Program-made: the position numbers and the translations under genes
Shown: positions 34,469 through 43,427 of the stretch, piece after piece
Position numbering within the stretch: the stretch's first letter is position 1
Layout: the number at the start of each line of letters is the position of its first letter
The notes under the pieces: generated by a model
Told to the model about the DNA's origin: nothing
Seen by the model: the letters and a program-made list of their open reading frames with translations, nothing else
The model's database searches: none
Source: Candidatus Obscuribacter sp.
GTDB taxonomy: Bacteria > Cyanobacteriota > Vampirovibrionia > Obscuribacterales > Obscuribacteraceae
DNA length: 64,000 nt
Assembly: GCA_016718315.1 (NCBI GenBank)
Contig: JADKDV010000009.1
Location: 62,001 to 126,000, forward strand
Reading direction: 5' to 3'

Positions 34469-35466
34469 GATAGCTCCAGTCTTTTGTCGAGCATGGCACT
34501 TAAGATGTCAGCGAGCATCGATGATAAAGTGACGACCACACCATAGAGCATGGTCAGCCCCATCAGGACCGGATAGTTACGGGCAAAGGCGGACTCCACA
34601 GCCAGTCTGCCCAGCCCCGGTACACAAAAGATTGACTCGATTAATACTGAGCCACCGACCATGGCTGGTAGAGCCAGTCCAAGCAAATTAACTACTGGCA
34701 AAAGACAGTTTTTGATGACATGTCTTTTAATCACCTGGGCCCGGCTCAAACCCTTAGCAAGAGCCACAAGTACATACTCTTTGCCCAGCTCCTCTAGAGC
34801 CATGTTTTGCACATAGAGAGCGATTTTGGCCAGTCTGCGCAGTGATAACAAAAGTGCTGGTAATAGCAAATACGGCAACATCTCAATGGCGCTGCCAGAA
34901 GCTCCTGGGGCATGCAAACCAAAAATAGGTAAGGTGTAAAGATAGGGACGCAGCGCCAGTAGCGCTACCAGCAAAAAGGCCAACCAAAAGTTAGGCAAGG
35001 CATAAACAAAGGTGGCAAAAGCAACAAGCAGACCGGCTACTTTTTTGGCTATTGGTCCTCTAAATGAGAGATAAGCGAGGATTGCTCCCAGACTTATGCC
35101 AGCACCAAAGCTGAGCAAAAGTGCCATACCGACCATCACCACGGTGGGTATTACGCGCTCACCAATGACTTCTTGGACTGGCCTGCCGTCTCTATAACTG
35201 AGCCCAAGTCCAGTCATTTGCTCTGGTTTTGTAATGGTCCAGCCCTTTAGCCAGAGCAGATATTGTTTTACCGGGCTTTCGTTTAAGCCCAATTCTTCGG
35301 TAATAGCTGCCAACTCGGCTTTTGGTAGGTCCTTTTGGGCCGAGCCTAAAAGCACATCCACTGGATCTCCTGGCAAGCTCCTCATCAAAGCAAAAGAGAC
35401 CACAGATAAAAGCAGCAGGGTTACTGCTGCGGAAAAAATGCGTTTAAAGATGAAGGAGAAAATCAA
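34465..35466 (-). CDS. Peptide-type ABC transporter permease, DppB/OppB-like
   Basis: A 333-residue permease. N-terminus FIFKRIFSAAVTLLLLS with the RSLPGDPVDVLLG motif (about 30-42), then helices and the EAA loop VALAKGLSRAQVIKRHVIKN (about 228-247). It starts at TTG at 35466: in frame, TAG lies only two codons upstream, so no earlier start exists. The start base is shared with the start of a divergent small ORF. It is the first gene of a dppBC-like pair. Confidence 0.9.
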   Translation of the reverse strand: MIFSFIFKRIFSAAVTLLLLSVVSFALMRSLPGDPVDVLLGSAQKDLPKAELAAITEELGLNESPVKQYLLWLKGWTITKPEQMTGLGLSYRDGRPVQEVIGERVIPTVVMVGMALLLSFGAGISLGAILAYLSFRGPIAKKVAGLLVAFATFVYALPNFWLAFLLVALLALRPYLYTLPIFGLHAPGASGSAIEMLPYLLLPALLLSLRRLAKIALYVQNMALEELGKEYVLVALAKGLSRAQVIKRHVIKNCLLPVVNLLGLALPAMVGGSVLIESIFCVPGLGRLAVESAFARNYPVLMGLTMLYGVVVTLSSMLADILSAMLDKRLELS

Positions 35467-35600
35467 TGGTGGCTACTTTTGAGGAATTAGCCAAAAAGCT
35501 ATTAAGAAGAGCTAAACACAATTTTGTTAATGATAACGCCAATGGCGGCGAGTTTCAGTCTTTTGCCCGGGAGTTTAGTCTGGTCAGTGAAGCCCTTTGA
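35466..35600 (+). CDS. Small hypothetical protein divergent from the DppB-like gene
   Basis: A 44-residue ORF starting ATG, with a strong ribosome binding site (GAAGGAGA, about 7 nt spacing) that lies inside the first codons of the divergent permease gene. The product is basic and probably helical at the N-terminus (FEELAKKLLRRAKH) and soluble. No family known. The good site supports translation. Its promoter would have to lie within the permease gene, which is against it. Confidence 0.42.
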   Translation: MVATFEELAKKLLRRAKHNFVNDNANGGEFQSFAREFSLVSEAL

Positions 35601-35659
35601 ATTGACAAATGGTTAGGCTAACAAATAGCATGTCTATCACGGCTGCATTTGCAGTCCAT

Positions 35660-35734
<75 letters not shown>

Positions 35735-35809
35735 ATTTATCTAAAGAGGATATTTACATTCCTGTCAGGTGTTCACCTTCTAAGCCTGGCTGGGTTACAA
35801 TATCGACAC

Positions 35810-35882
35810 GGACGGTTGGCGCAGGTGGTAGCGCATCACTTTGACATAGTGGGGGTCACTGGTTCGAGTCCAGTACCGTCCA
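35810..35882 (+). tRNA. tRNA-Val(GAC)
   Basis: Cloverleaf: acceptor GGACGGT pairs with ACCGTCC. D-stem GCGC/GCGC. Anticodon stem CACT/AGTG around the loop TTGACAT with anticodon GAC. T-arm ACTGG/CCAGT with a TTCGAGT loop. Discriminator A. No encoded CCA, unlike the tRNA-Cys gene 75 bp before it. Confidence 0.92.
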
Positions 35883-35893
35883 ATTCTTAACTA

Positions 35894-35919
35894 ACGGGAG
35901 AAGCAATTCTCCCGTTTTT
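35894..35919 (+). terminator. Terminator after the tRNA pair
   Basis: A 9-bp stem (ACGGGAGAA/TTCTCCCGT) with a GCAA loop and a T-run, 12 nt after tRNA-Val. The rest of 35601-36008 outside the tRNAs shows no gene. Confidence 0.92.
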
Positions 35920-36008
35920 GTTTGGTGCATTTAAAATGCGCGTATAACTAACTTGTTGAACTTTTTTAACTGAGCTGGCGTCTCAATAAGCAATTCAGGT
36001 GACAGATC

Positions 36009-36542
36009 ATGCTCACTAAGTTAGGACCGGCACTCTTGCTAACGTTGGTGGCACTTCCTGCAAGTGCTCAAATACGGGTAGATATTGATCCCTTTTTGCC
36101 TGGTAATTTCTTTAGCGTGGCAAGCCAAAAGCCCAGTCTGGTGCGCCCTCCAGTAGATCCTGTCATGTCTGACGATGTACCCACTCTGGATCAAGTGAGA
36201 TTGATACCATCCCTTAAAGGTGAGCAAAACAAAAAGGTAAGTACTTTGTTTGAGCTTTATCGCGCTGAGCTAAAGCCCCTACAAAGTCAGCTCAAGGACG
36301 CCCGTAAAGCCTTGAGTGATGCCAAAAAGATAAAACCCGCAAAAAACCAAAAACCCATAAAAGATGATTCTGTCGATGTCAGTGATGTCGCTCTGGCTCA
36401 ATTACAAAAAGCTGAGAGTGATCTTGTCCAAACAATCAAAGATCGGCGCCTGAGGCTTTTGAACGAGCTTAAGGAAATTGTCAGCACGGAGCAACTAGCC
36501 GAGTTGCAAAAGATTAGACGCGGCGAGTTAATCGGCGAGTAA
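36009..36542 (+). CDS. Periplasmic helical protein, Spy/CpxP-like in shape
   Basis: A 177-residue protein with signal peptide (cleavage after LPASAQ). Mature residues about 65-175 form a long helical, highly charged segment (LKPLQSQLKDARKALSDAKK, ELKEIVSTEQLAELQKIRR). STEQLAELQKIR resembles the LTxxQ repeat of Spy/CpxP-type chaperones and heavy-metal sensors. It may be a periplasmic chaperone, but the resemblance is in pattern only. It precedes a DUF1800/DUF1501 pair by 17 bp, so they probably share a transcript. Confidence 0.6.
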   Translation: MLTKLGPALLLTLVALPASAQIRVDIDPFLPGNFFSVASQKPSLVRPPVDPVMSDDVPTLDQVRLIPSLKGEQNKKVSTLFELYRAELKPLQSQLKDARKALSDAKKIKPAKNQKPIKDDSVDVSDVALAQLQKAESDLVQTIKDRRLRLLNELKEIVSTEQLAELQKIRRGELIGE

Positions 36543-36559
36543 GACCGGAGTATTCAAAG

Positions 36560-37891
36560 ATGATCCTCAAGGTCAACAAAGCATCCACCATTCGTCATCT
36601 GCTCAGTCGCGCTGGTTTTGGCTTTACGCCGGAGCAATACCAGCTTTATCTCGATATGGATTATGAGCAAGTAGTGGATAGTTTGCTTGATTTTAGCGCT
36701 GACAATAGTGCTCTCGATGAGATGTTGACGCAGCAATCTTTTGATTTTGCCAATCCTGATGATATTAAGCGCTGGTGGCTCTTTCGTATGCTCTTTACGA
36801 GACATCCCTTGCAAGAAAAATTGACTTTATTTTGGCACGGACACTTTGCTACATCAGTCAAAAAAGTGCGCAATCCCTATGCTATGTATTTGCAAAACAG
36901 AGTAATGCGTCAGTACGGGCTGGGTCGCTTTGATGATCTGCTCCTGGCTATAGCACGCGATCCTGCCATGATCCTCTGGCTAGATAATGAGCAAAATCGC
37001 AAAGGCAAACCAAACGAAAATTTTGCCAGAGAAGTAATGGAATTATTTACTCTCGGTATCGGTCACTATACAGAGAGCGACGTCAAAGAGGCTGCCCGTG
37101 CCTTTACAGGCTGGCATACCAAGCAAGGACGTTTTTATTTTGATAAAGGTACTCACGACAGTGGTGCCAAATCAGTGCTCGGTGAGAGTGGCAATCTCGA
37201 TGGCGTGGATATTGTGCGTATCCTGGCTCGGCGCAAAGAAACAGCTGAGCGTCTAGCTCTAAAGCTCATTCGCTTTTTTTGTGTGGATAATCCTGATGGT
37301 GGCTATGTTGATAAAGTGGCCCGGGCCTATGAGCCAGATCATCAGATCAAGCCCATGCTCAAGACTATTTTTATGAGTGAGCAATTTCAGTCAAAACGCT
37401 GTTTTCATGCTCTTATCAAAAGCCCCTGTGATTATGTGGTGGGCACACTCAAGTATTTGCAAGTGTCGCAAGTGGACGGCAATACTTGCAATTATCTGGC
37501 AGCTATGGGGCAAGATCTTTTTGCCCCGCCCTCGGTCAAGGGCTGGGATGGTGGAGCTGCCTGGCTTGCCAGCGATACCATGATGGCGCGTTTTAACTTT
37601 GCTGCCAAAGTAATCGGACAAAAGATGGATCAGCTCCCCCAGGGCAAAGCCGCGCTTGCTCTCTGTCAAAAGCAGGGCATCGATAATGCCGCTAGTATGG
37701 TTGATTATTTTTGCACTCTTTTACTGGATGGCGATATACCATCTAGTGCCAGAGCCAAGCTAGTGGACTATGTCTCCACTGACCTCAAGGGCAACAAGCT
37801 AGATAGTCTGCCTGATACAAGGTTGCTCGATGCCAAAATCCGCGGACTTTTGCATCTGATCATGACTTTGCCAACATATCAGCTTGTTTAA
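36560..37891 (+). CDS. DUF1800 family protein
   Basis: A 443-residue protein with typical DUF1800 signatures: HLLSRAGFGFTPEQ near the N-terminus, LFWHGHFATS (about 91-100), NFAREVMELFTLGIGHYTE (about 154-172) and EAARAFTGW. No signal peptide is visible, which fits many family members. DUF1800 and DUF1501 genes occur as neighbours in many bacteria. Their role is unknown, possibly in extracellular processes. The downstream gap of 48 bp leads to the DUF1501 partner. Confidence 0.88.
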   Translation: MILKVNKASTIRHLLSRAGFGFTPEQYQLYLDMDYEQVVDSLLDFSADNSALDEMLTQQSFDFANPDDIKRWWLFRMLFTRHPLQEKLTLFWHGHFATSVKKVRNPYAMYLQNRVMRQYGLGRFDDLLLAIARDPAMILWLDNEQNRKGKPNENFAREVMELFTLGIGHYTESDVKEAARAFTGWHTKQGRFYFDKGTHDSGAKSVLGESGNLDGVDIVRILARRKETAERLALKLIRFFCVDNPDGGYVDKVARAYEPDHQIKPMLKTIFMSEQFQSKRCFHALIKSPCDYVVGTLKYLQVSQVDGNTCNYLAAMGQDLFAPPSVKGWDGGAAWLASDTMMARFNFAAKVIGQKMDQLPQGKAALALCQKQGIDNAASMVDYFCTLLLDGDIPSSARAKLVDYVSTDLKGNKLDSLPDTRLLDAKIRGLLHLIMTLPTYQLV

Positions 37892-37939
37892 TCTCTGAGG
37901 ATTTATGATAGATAATAGAGTCACTGATAAAGGACAGCC

Positions 37940-39196
37940 ATGAATAAAGATCACCACAAATTGACCAGTCGCCGTGATTTTTTGGCTCTCACCGCCCTTA
38001 CCATGGCTGGTCTTATCCGTCCTGAGCAGCTCATAGCCAGTGCCCAGGCTGCCACTCAGTCAGGTGCGGGCAAACGTGCTTTGATTGTGCTCACCTTAGG
38101 TGGTGGCAATGATGGTCTCAATACTGTGGTGCCCTTTGCCAAAGGTGCTTACTACGACTTGCGTCCCAAGATTGCTGTTAAACAAGACCTGGTCTTGCCT
38201 CTCGATACAAGCTCAGGATTGGGTTTTAATCCTGCCCTAAAAGAGCTGCATGAGCTCTACAAAAAGGGTCAGGTAGCGGTCGTAGAGGGTGTGGGTTATC
38301 CCAGTCCTAACCGCTCTCATTTTAGGTCTATAGAGATCTGGCAAACAGCTCAGCCTGATATCATCGGTAGTACCGGATGGCTAGGCCGCTATCTTGATTT
38401 GATAGACAAAAAGACTGCCAGTGAGAGCATGATGCTTGCCGTCAATATCGATCCTATTTTGCCCAAGTCGCTTTTATCTCGCAAAGTCAATGTGCCCTCT
38501 GTATATGATCTTGGTGACTTTAGATTTAAGGTCGACCCGCATTTTGAGGACGACAAGCCCCAGCAAATAGCAGCATTTAAGTCTATCTATAGTGACTTCA
38601 ATAGCGACAGACCGTTTTTTGATAAGCTCAAAACCACTGGACTGGAGGCTAACAGCGCCAGCGAAAAACTCCTCAAATTGGCCTCTGCCAAAAACCAAGT
38701 CAAATATCCTGATGGTAAGTTGGCTGCCAGTCTGCGTTTGATTGCCCAGATGATGTCAGGCAATGTAGGTGCTAAAGTCTATACTCTTACCCATGATGGC
38801 TTTGATACCCATGCCAATCAACTAAGCTCACAGCCAGGACTGTTGTCCAATCTGTCTAAATCAATCTCTGCCTTTTTTGAAGACCTCTCAGCACGTGGTC
38901 TGGATGACGACGCCACCATAATGGTCTTTAGTGAGTTTGGCAGACGCGCTGCCGAAAACGGTGGACGCGGTACCGATCACGGCACCGCCGCTCCCTGCTT
39001 TGTCATTGGCAAAAATGTCAAAGGCGGACTCTACGGCGAGAGCCCCGACCTCGCTCGTTTAGACAACGGCGACTTGCGCTATACCACAGACTTTAGAGCC
39101 CTTTATGCCACCGTCCTCGATGACTGGCTCCATGCCGACAGTAGAGAGATCATTGGACGCCGATTCGACAATCTGGGCTTATTTGGCGCTGCTTAG
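37940..39196 (+). CDS. DUF1501 family protein with Tat signal
   Basis: A 418-residue protein with a twin-arginine signal SRRDFLALT (about 10-18) followed by a hydrophobic segment. DUF1501 (sulfatase-like fold) features: VLTLGGGNDGLNTVVP, HFRSIEIWQTA, HDGFDTHANQ and VFSEFGRRAAENGGRGTDHGTAAP. The Asp/His positions of the alkaline-phosphatase-like metal site appear to be present. Exported folded, probably metal-containing. It is paired with the DUF1800 protein. Confidence 0.9.
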   Translation: MNKDHHKLTSRRDFLALTALTMAGLIRPEQLIASAQAATQSGAGKRALIVLTLGGGNDGLNTVVPFAKGAYYDLRPKIAVKQDLVLPLDTSSGLGFNPALKELHELYKKGQVAVVEGVGYPSPNRSHFRSIEIWQTAQPDIIGSTGWLGRYLDLIDKKTASESMMLAVNIDPILPKSLLSRKVNVPSVYDLGDFRFKVDPHFEDDKPQQIAAFKSIYSDFNSDRPFFDKLKTTGLEANSASEKLLKLASAKNQVKYPDGKLAASLRLIAQMMSGNVGAKVYTLTHDGFDTHANQLSSQPGLLSNLSKSISAFFEDLSARGLDDDATIMVFSEFGRRAAENGGRGTDHGTAAPCFVIGKNVKGGLYGESPDLARLDNGDLRYTTDFRALYATVLDDWLHADSREIIGRRFDNLGLFGAA

Positions 39197-39201
39197 AGCT
39201 T

Positions 39202-39373
39202 TGTGCTATTGATTGGGGCGGGGGCAATCCTATTTGCCGCCTGTGCTAGCGCAATGGCGGACAAATAGAATCACCCCCGCCCTTGGGCGCAAGAGGCAGA
39301 TAGATAGCAGCAGCAGCTTTTCTCAGCGCAAGAGGCAGATAGAGTGCTCAATGATCCAATCGCCCAATAGCAC
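39202..39373. repeat. 172-bp element with nested inverted repeats (MITE-like candidate)
   Basis: The outer ends TGTGCTATTG (39202-39211) and CAATAGCACA (39364-39373) are exact inverted repeats. An inner imperfect palindrome pairs GGGGCGGGGG (39215-39224) and CTATTTG (39230-39236) with CCCCCGCCC (39274-39282) and CAAATAG (39262-39268). Inside is also an 18-bp direct repeat, GCGCAAGAGGCAGATAGA (39287-39304 and 39326-39343). No coding potential. It could be a non-autonomous mobile element or a structured RNA or terminator. Confidence 0.5.
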
Positions 39374-39378
39374 AGTGC

Positions 39379-39789
39379 TTATGGATCAGTTGGCGTGCCT
39401 TCTAGCATGGTAAAAAATTTGCGCTCAAAATCCCACATGGTATCGTCTTTCCAGTTTTTCAGAGAGACTTTGGCGGCGTAGGCGCCTTCTTTAGTGAGAG
39501 TGGCATCTGGCTTAAATATGTAGTGACCCTTGAAGATGTCGGCAGGATCGTTGGCGTTAAATTCGCGCTCAAAGATTACTTTGCCATCTGGATCTTCGAT
39601 GGTGACATTGCCCTTGTACTGACGGCGCTCAAAGGGAGTACCAAAGCCAAGCACACAGCTGCAGCCCATTGGAGTCGGCAATTCTTTTACGACAAAGAGG
39701 TCAAAGAGACCAATGGCATCGACTCGGCCATTTTCTTCGTGGGTCGCTTCCTGACAAAACAGGATGTATCCGTCATGCAGATACTTCAC
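39379..39789 (-). CDS. Conserved hypothetical protein, possibly DUF6941-like
   Basis: 136 residues from GTG at 39789, selected because GGAGG lies 7 nt upstream. The open frame reaches back to 39861 without a site. The sequence (HDGYILFCQEATHEENGRVDAIGLFD) resembles a family of small cytosolic proteins that begin with a strand pattern and mention an 'IGLFD' segment. I assign DUF6941 only tentatively. The rest is beta-rich (YKGNVTIEDPDGKVIFE). Confidence 0.5.
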   Translation of the reverse strand: MKYLHDGYILFCQEATHEENGRVDAIGLFDLFVVKELPTPMGCSCVLGFGTPFERRQYKGNVTIEDPDGKVIFEREFNANDPADIFKGHYIFKPDATLTKEGAYAAKVSLKNWKDDTMWDFERKFFTMLEGTPTDP

Positions 39790-39874
39790 CAGACTTCCTC
39801 CAAGTAACAGAGACAAGATCTTAGCACTGTCACCGATGATGCAAGGGCGATTACTAATCAATTTTGTGGCAATA

Positions 39875-39902
39875 AAAAAGGACCCCGGCTGGGGTCCTTT
39901 TT
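39875..39902. terminator. Terminator after fusA
   Basis: Perfect 12-bp stem (AAAAAGGACCCC/GGGGTCCTTTTT) with GGCT loop; symmetrical, so it works for fusA on the minus strand. The upstream DUF6941-like gene reads in the same direction. Confidence 0.93.
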
Positions 39903-39930
39903 AGCAATCTGATTAGTGATTGTCTGACAG

Positions 39931-42066
39931 TTACTTCGCTTTTTTGGAGGTGATAACTGCTTCTGCGATGTTGGTTGGGACTTCTTCGTAGTGTGAGAAT
40001 TCCATGGTGAATGTACCTTGACCGCGGGTCTTGTTGCGGATGTCGGTAGCATAACCAAACATTTCAGAAAGTGGAACTTGGCTCTTAATCTTGGAGAGAT
40101 TGTCCACAGTTTCCATACCTTCAACACGGCCTCTACGGCTGGAGATGTCGCCGATAACTTCGCCCATAAAGTCTTCCGGTACTTCTACTTCAACCTTCAT
40201 GATTGGTTCGAGCAGTACAGGGTTAGCCTTCATGAAGCCTTCTTTGAAGCCCATTGAAGCGGCTGTACGGAACGCCATTTCGTTGGAGTCCACATCGTGG
40301 TACGAACCGAAGACCAGTGATACTTTGACGTCGATGATTGGATAACCAGCCAGTACGCCGCCAACGAGTGTATCTCTGACACCGGTTTCGCAAGCAGGGA
40401 TGTATTCCTTGGGAATGACACCGCCGACGATTTTGTTCTGCCAGACGAAGCCTGTACCGGTTGGTACTGGTTCGAGTTCGAGCACGGCGTGACCGTACTG
40501 ACCACGACCGCCAGACTGACGGATGAATTTGCCTTCGGCTTTGACAGCTTTTTTGATGGTTTCGCGGTAAGCAACTTGTGGTTTACCGACGTTGGCTTCT
40601 ACTTTGAATTCTCTAAGCAGACGGTCAACGATGATTTCGAGGTGAAGCTCACCCATACCAGCAATGATTGTCTGACCGGTTTCGTGGTCGACACGTACTT
40701 TGAAGGTTGGATCTTCTTCAGCCAGACGTCCCAGTGATACGCCGAGTTTGTCAGCGTCGCCTTTGGTCTTGGGTTCAATCGCTACCGAGATAACTGGATC
40801 TGGGAAGTTCATTGATTCCAGGATGATTGGTGAATTTTCGGCTGAGAGTGTGTCACCAGTTGTGGTGTCTTTGAGACCAACTGCTGCCACGATGTCTCCG
40901 GCAAATGCTTCATCAACGTCAGTACGGTTATCAGCTTGCAATTGCACCAGACGGCTGATGCGTTCGCGCTTGCCCTTGGTGCTGTTGAGCACATAGGAGC
41001 CAGCAGCCAGACGACCGGAATAAACGCGGATAAAGGTCAATTTACCGACGAAGGGGTCGTTCATAACTTTGAAGGCGAGAGCTGAGAATGGCTCGTTGTC
41101 GTCAGTAGGTCTGACGGTCTCAGTACCATCTGGCAGAGTGCCTTTGACAGAAGCGACGTCGTCAGGAGATGGCAAAAGCTCTACAACGGCATCGAGAAGC
41201 TGTTGTACGCCTTTGTTTTTGAAAGCTGATCCACAAAGAATTGGAATAACTTTGTTCTTGCAAACTGCTACGCGCAGAGCATTTTTGAACTCTTCGTTGG
41301 TGACAGCTTCGCCTTCCAGATATTTGCCCATCAAAGCGTCGTCAGTTTCGACTACAGCGTCGAGCAACTGTTGACGCCACTTGTCTGCTTCTTCTTTCAT
41401 GTCGGCAGGAATTTCGACGATGTCGAACTTCTGACCCATAGGATCTTTATCGTCATAGACGTGAGCTTTCATGTCTACGAGGTCGATAAGACCTTTGAAT
41501 TCGCTTTCAGCGCCTATTGGAATTTGCATGGGAAATGCGTTAGCCCATGTGGTGCTCATGCCGGGGAGCTGTTCTTTAATTTGTTTGACTACTTTGAAGT
41601 AATCAGCACCGGTACGGTCCATTTTGTTGACGAGGATCATACGAGGTACTTCGTAGCGGTTAGCTTGCTTCCAGACTGTGTTGGTCTGAGGCTGTACACC
41701 ACCGACAGCGCAAAGGACGATGACAACGCCGTCGAGTACGCGCATGGAGCGCTCTACTTCTACGGTAAAGTCAACGTGTCCGGGGGTGTCGATAAGGTTG
41801 ATACGCTTACCTTTCCACTGGCTGGTGATAGCAGCGGCGGTGATTGTGATACCGCGCTCTTTCTCTTGCTCCATCCAGTCGGTAAAGCTTGTGCCTTCGT
41901 GCACTTCGCCCATCCGGTGAATAAGTCCGGAATAGAAGAGGATACGCTCAGTAGTTGTTGTTTTGCCGGCGTCGATGTGCGCGGCGATACCCATATTACG
42001 AATATCTTTGAGATCTATAGTCCTTCCTGACACTGGCGCATTTTTCCTTTCTTGAACTGTATCCAT
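39931..42066 (-). CDS. fusA: Elongation factor G
   Basis: A 711-residue EF-G with GTPase motifs AHIDAGKTTTTE (G1), DTPGHVDF (G3) and NKMD (G4), domains II-V with full length. It moves tRNA and mRNA through the ribosome after peptide bond formation. It is the last gene of the rpsL-rpsG-fusA set. Tuf, which usually follows, is absent, and a terminator comes directly after the stop. A terminator-like hairpin also precedes it, so it may have its own promoter within 42067-42232. Confidence 0.98.
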   Translation of the reverse strand: MDTVQERKNAPVSGRTIDLKDIRNMGIAAHIDAGKTTTTERILFYSGLIHRMGEVHEGTSFTDWMEQEKERGITITAAAITSQWKGKRINLIDTPGHVDFTVEVERSMRVLDGVVIVLCAVGGVQPQTNTVWKQANRYEVPRMILVNKMDRTGADYFKVVKQIKEQLPGMSTTWANAFPMQIPIGAESEFKGLIDLVDMKAHVYDDKDPMGQKFDIVEIPADMKEEADKWRQQLLDAVVETDDALMGKYLEGEAVTNEEFKNALRVAVCKNKVIPILCGSAFKNKGVQQLLDAVVELLPSPDDVASVKGTLPDGTETVRPTDDNEPFSALAFKVMNDPFVGKLTFIRVYSGRLAAGSYVLNSTKGKRERISRLVQLQADNRTDVDEAFAGDIVAAVGLKDTTTGDTLSAENSPIILESMNFPDPVISVAIEPKTKGDADKLGVSLGRLAEEDPTFKVRVDHETGQTIIAGMGELHLEIIVDRLLREFKVEANVGKPQVAYRETIKKAVKAEGKFIRQSGGRGQYGHAVLELEPVPTGTGFVWQNKIVGGVIPKEYIPACETGVRDTLVGGVLAGYPIIDVKVSLVFGSYHDVDSNEMAFRTAASMGFKEGFMKANPVLLEPIMKVEVEVPEDFMGEVIGDISSRRGRVEGMETVDNLSKIKSQVPLSEMFGYATDIRNKTRGQGTFTMEFSHYEEVPTNIAEAVITSKKAK

Positions 42067-42232
42067 TTGAAACCTTCCACGTTGGCTATAAGTGCTCGAC
42101 CTGATTTGAGTCTTCCGCTCTACTTGAAAAGACTAAAAAAGAGGTTAACACCCTTCTTTATATGCCGCCGGGATCCTTCATAAAGATCACCAAATTTGAT
42201 TCTGGTTTCTTTACATTCTGTGGGCAGGTACT

Positions 42233-42262
42233 AAAACGCTCCGGCATAAACCGAAGCGTTTT
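42233..42262 (-). terminator. Terminator-like hairpin between rpsG and fusA
   Basis: Stem AAAACGCT-CGG against CCG-AGCGTTTT with one mismatch and a CATAAA loop, 18-47 nt after the rpsG stop on the minus strand, followed by TTTTAG. It may end or attenuate the ribosomal-protein transcript. The remaining 42067-42232 holds no gene. Confidence 0.65.
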
Positions 42263-42279
42263 GAAACCTGATTTACTGC

Positions 42280-42750
42280 TTAGTAGCGGTAATGAGCAAA
42301 GGCTTTGTTGGCTTCGGCCATTTTGTGTGTTTCATCGCGCTTCTTAACCGATGCTCCAGTGCCGTTAGCGGCATCAAAGAGTTCAGAAGAAAGTCTTTCA
42401 GCAAAAGTGCGACCTGGTCTCTTTCTGCTGTTGGCGATGAGCCACTGGCTAGCCAGAGCAAATCCGCGAGTCGATTTGACTTCGACTGGCACTTGATAGG
42501 TACTACCACCGACACGGCGAGCTTTTACTTCGACCAGTGGGGTGACGTTTTTAACTGCTTTGTTGAAAACATCCAGAGGCTCAGCTTTGGCTCTATCTTT
42601 GAGGATAGTCAGAGCTTCGTAAAAGAGACCTTGCGCGGTGCTGCGCTTGCCGCGTTGCATCATGCGATTGACGAATCTTGAGACCAGCTGGCTGTTATAG
42701 ATGGGGTCAGCTTTGGCTACTCTTTTGTCGGCTTCTTTTCTGCGGGACAT
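42280..42750 (-). CDS. rpsG: 30S ribosomal protein S7
   Basis: A 156-residue protein with the S7 pattern: MSRRKEADKR, VSRFVNRMMQRGKRS, GGSTYQVPVEV and a C-terminal HKMAEANKAFAHYRY. Full length. It binds the 3' major domain of 16S rRNA at the head of the 30S subunit. 65 bp after rpsL. Confidence 0.98.
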   Translation of the reverse strand: MSRRKEADKRVAKADPIYNSQLVSRFVNRMMQRGKRSTAQGLFYEALTILKDRAKAEPLDVFNKAVKNVTPLVEVKARRVGGSTYQVPVEVKSTRGFALASQWLIANSRKRPGRTFAERLSSELFDAANGTGASVKKRDETHKMAEANKAFAHYRY

Positions 42751-42815
42751 TTCAATTTTCCTATTTCAGTTATCTGATTGTGCAAATGCTTGTTGGCTGG
42801 CTTTTTAGCTAGCGA

Positions 42816-43238
42816 TTATTTTTTCTTACCGCCGCCCTTGGCTGCTGCAGCTGCTGCTGCACCTGGCTTAGGACGCTTAGCGCCATATTTGGAGCGGCTT
42901 TGCATGCGGTCCTTAACACCAGCGGTGTCAAGTGCGCCTCTGACGATGTGGTAGCGGACGCCTGGCAAGTCCTTAACCCGGCCGCCTCTGACGAGCACGA
43001 CACTGTGCTCTTGCAGGTTGTGACCGACGCCCGGGATGTAGGCTGTGATTTCTACACCGTTTGTCAGCCTGACTCTGGCGATTTTGCGCAGAGCTGAGTT
43101 AGGCTTTTTGGGAGTAGTTGTCTTTACTTGTGTGCATACGCCGCGTCTTTGCGGGCAGGATTTGAGAGCGGGCGACTTGGTCTTGTAAGTCACTTTGGCT
43201 CTTTCACGTCTGATCAACTGGTTGATGGTAGGCACCAC
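42816..43238 (-). CDS. rpsL: 30S ribosomal protein S12
   Basis: A 140-residue protein with PTINQLIRRER at the start, RRGVCTQVKTTTPKKPNSALRK and VRYHIVRGALDTAGVKDR. The C-terminus ends in an Ala/Gly/Lys tail (AAAAAAKGGGKKK), longer than usual. It lies at the decoding centre. First gene of the set; the promoter must be within 43239-43427. Confidence 0.98.
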   Translation of the reverse strand: MVPTINQLIRRERAKVTYKTKSPALKSCPQRRGVCTQVKTTTPKKPNSALRKIARVRLTNGVEITAYIPGVGHNLQEHSVVLVRGGRVKDLPGVRYHIVRGALDTAGVKDRMQSRSKYGAKRPKPGAAAAAAAKGGGKKK

Positions 43239-43427
43239 TAAACTCCTGATAAAAACAACTAATTAATAGCTGCCTTGGGGCAGCTTGTGGGTCCATGAGT
43301 CGCCAGCGAGGTGCTGGTGTATCCATGAGGTACCGCAACGGTTCAGATTAACAGATGCGCCGATAGATATATAAGACTTTCCAAATTCCTTTACATTGCT
43401 TCTCTTACTTTTCTGCAATATTAAAGG

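Noticed and set aside
41371..42030. 219-residue plus-strand ORF
   Set aside because: It lies fully antisense to fusA, whose protein is unmistakable. Long antisense frames are expected from the codon bias of highly expressed genes.
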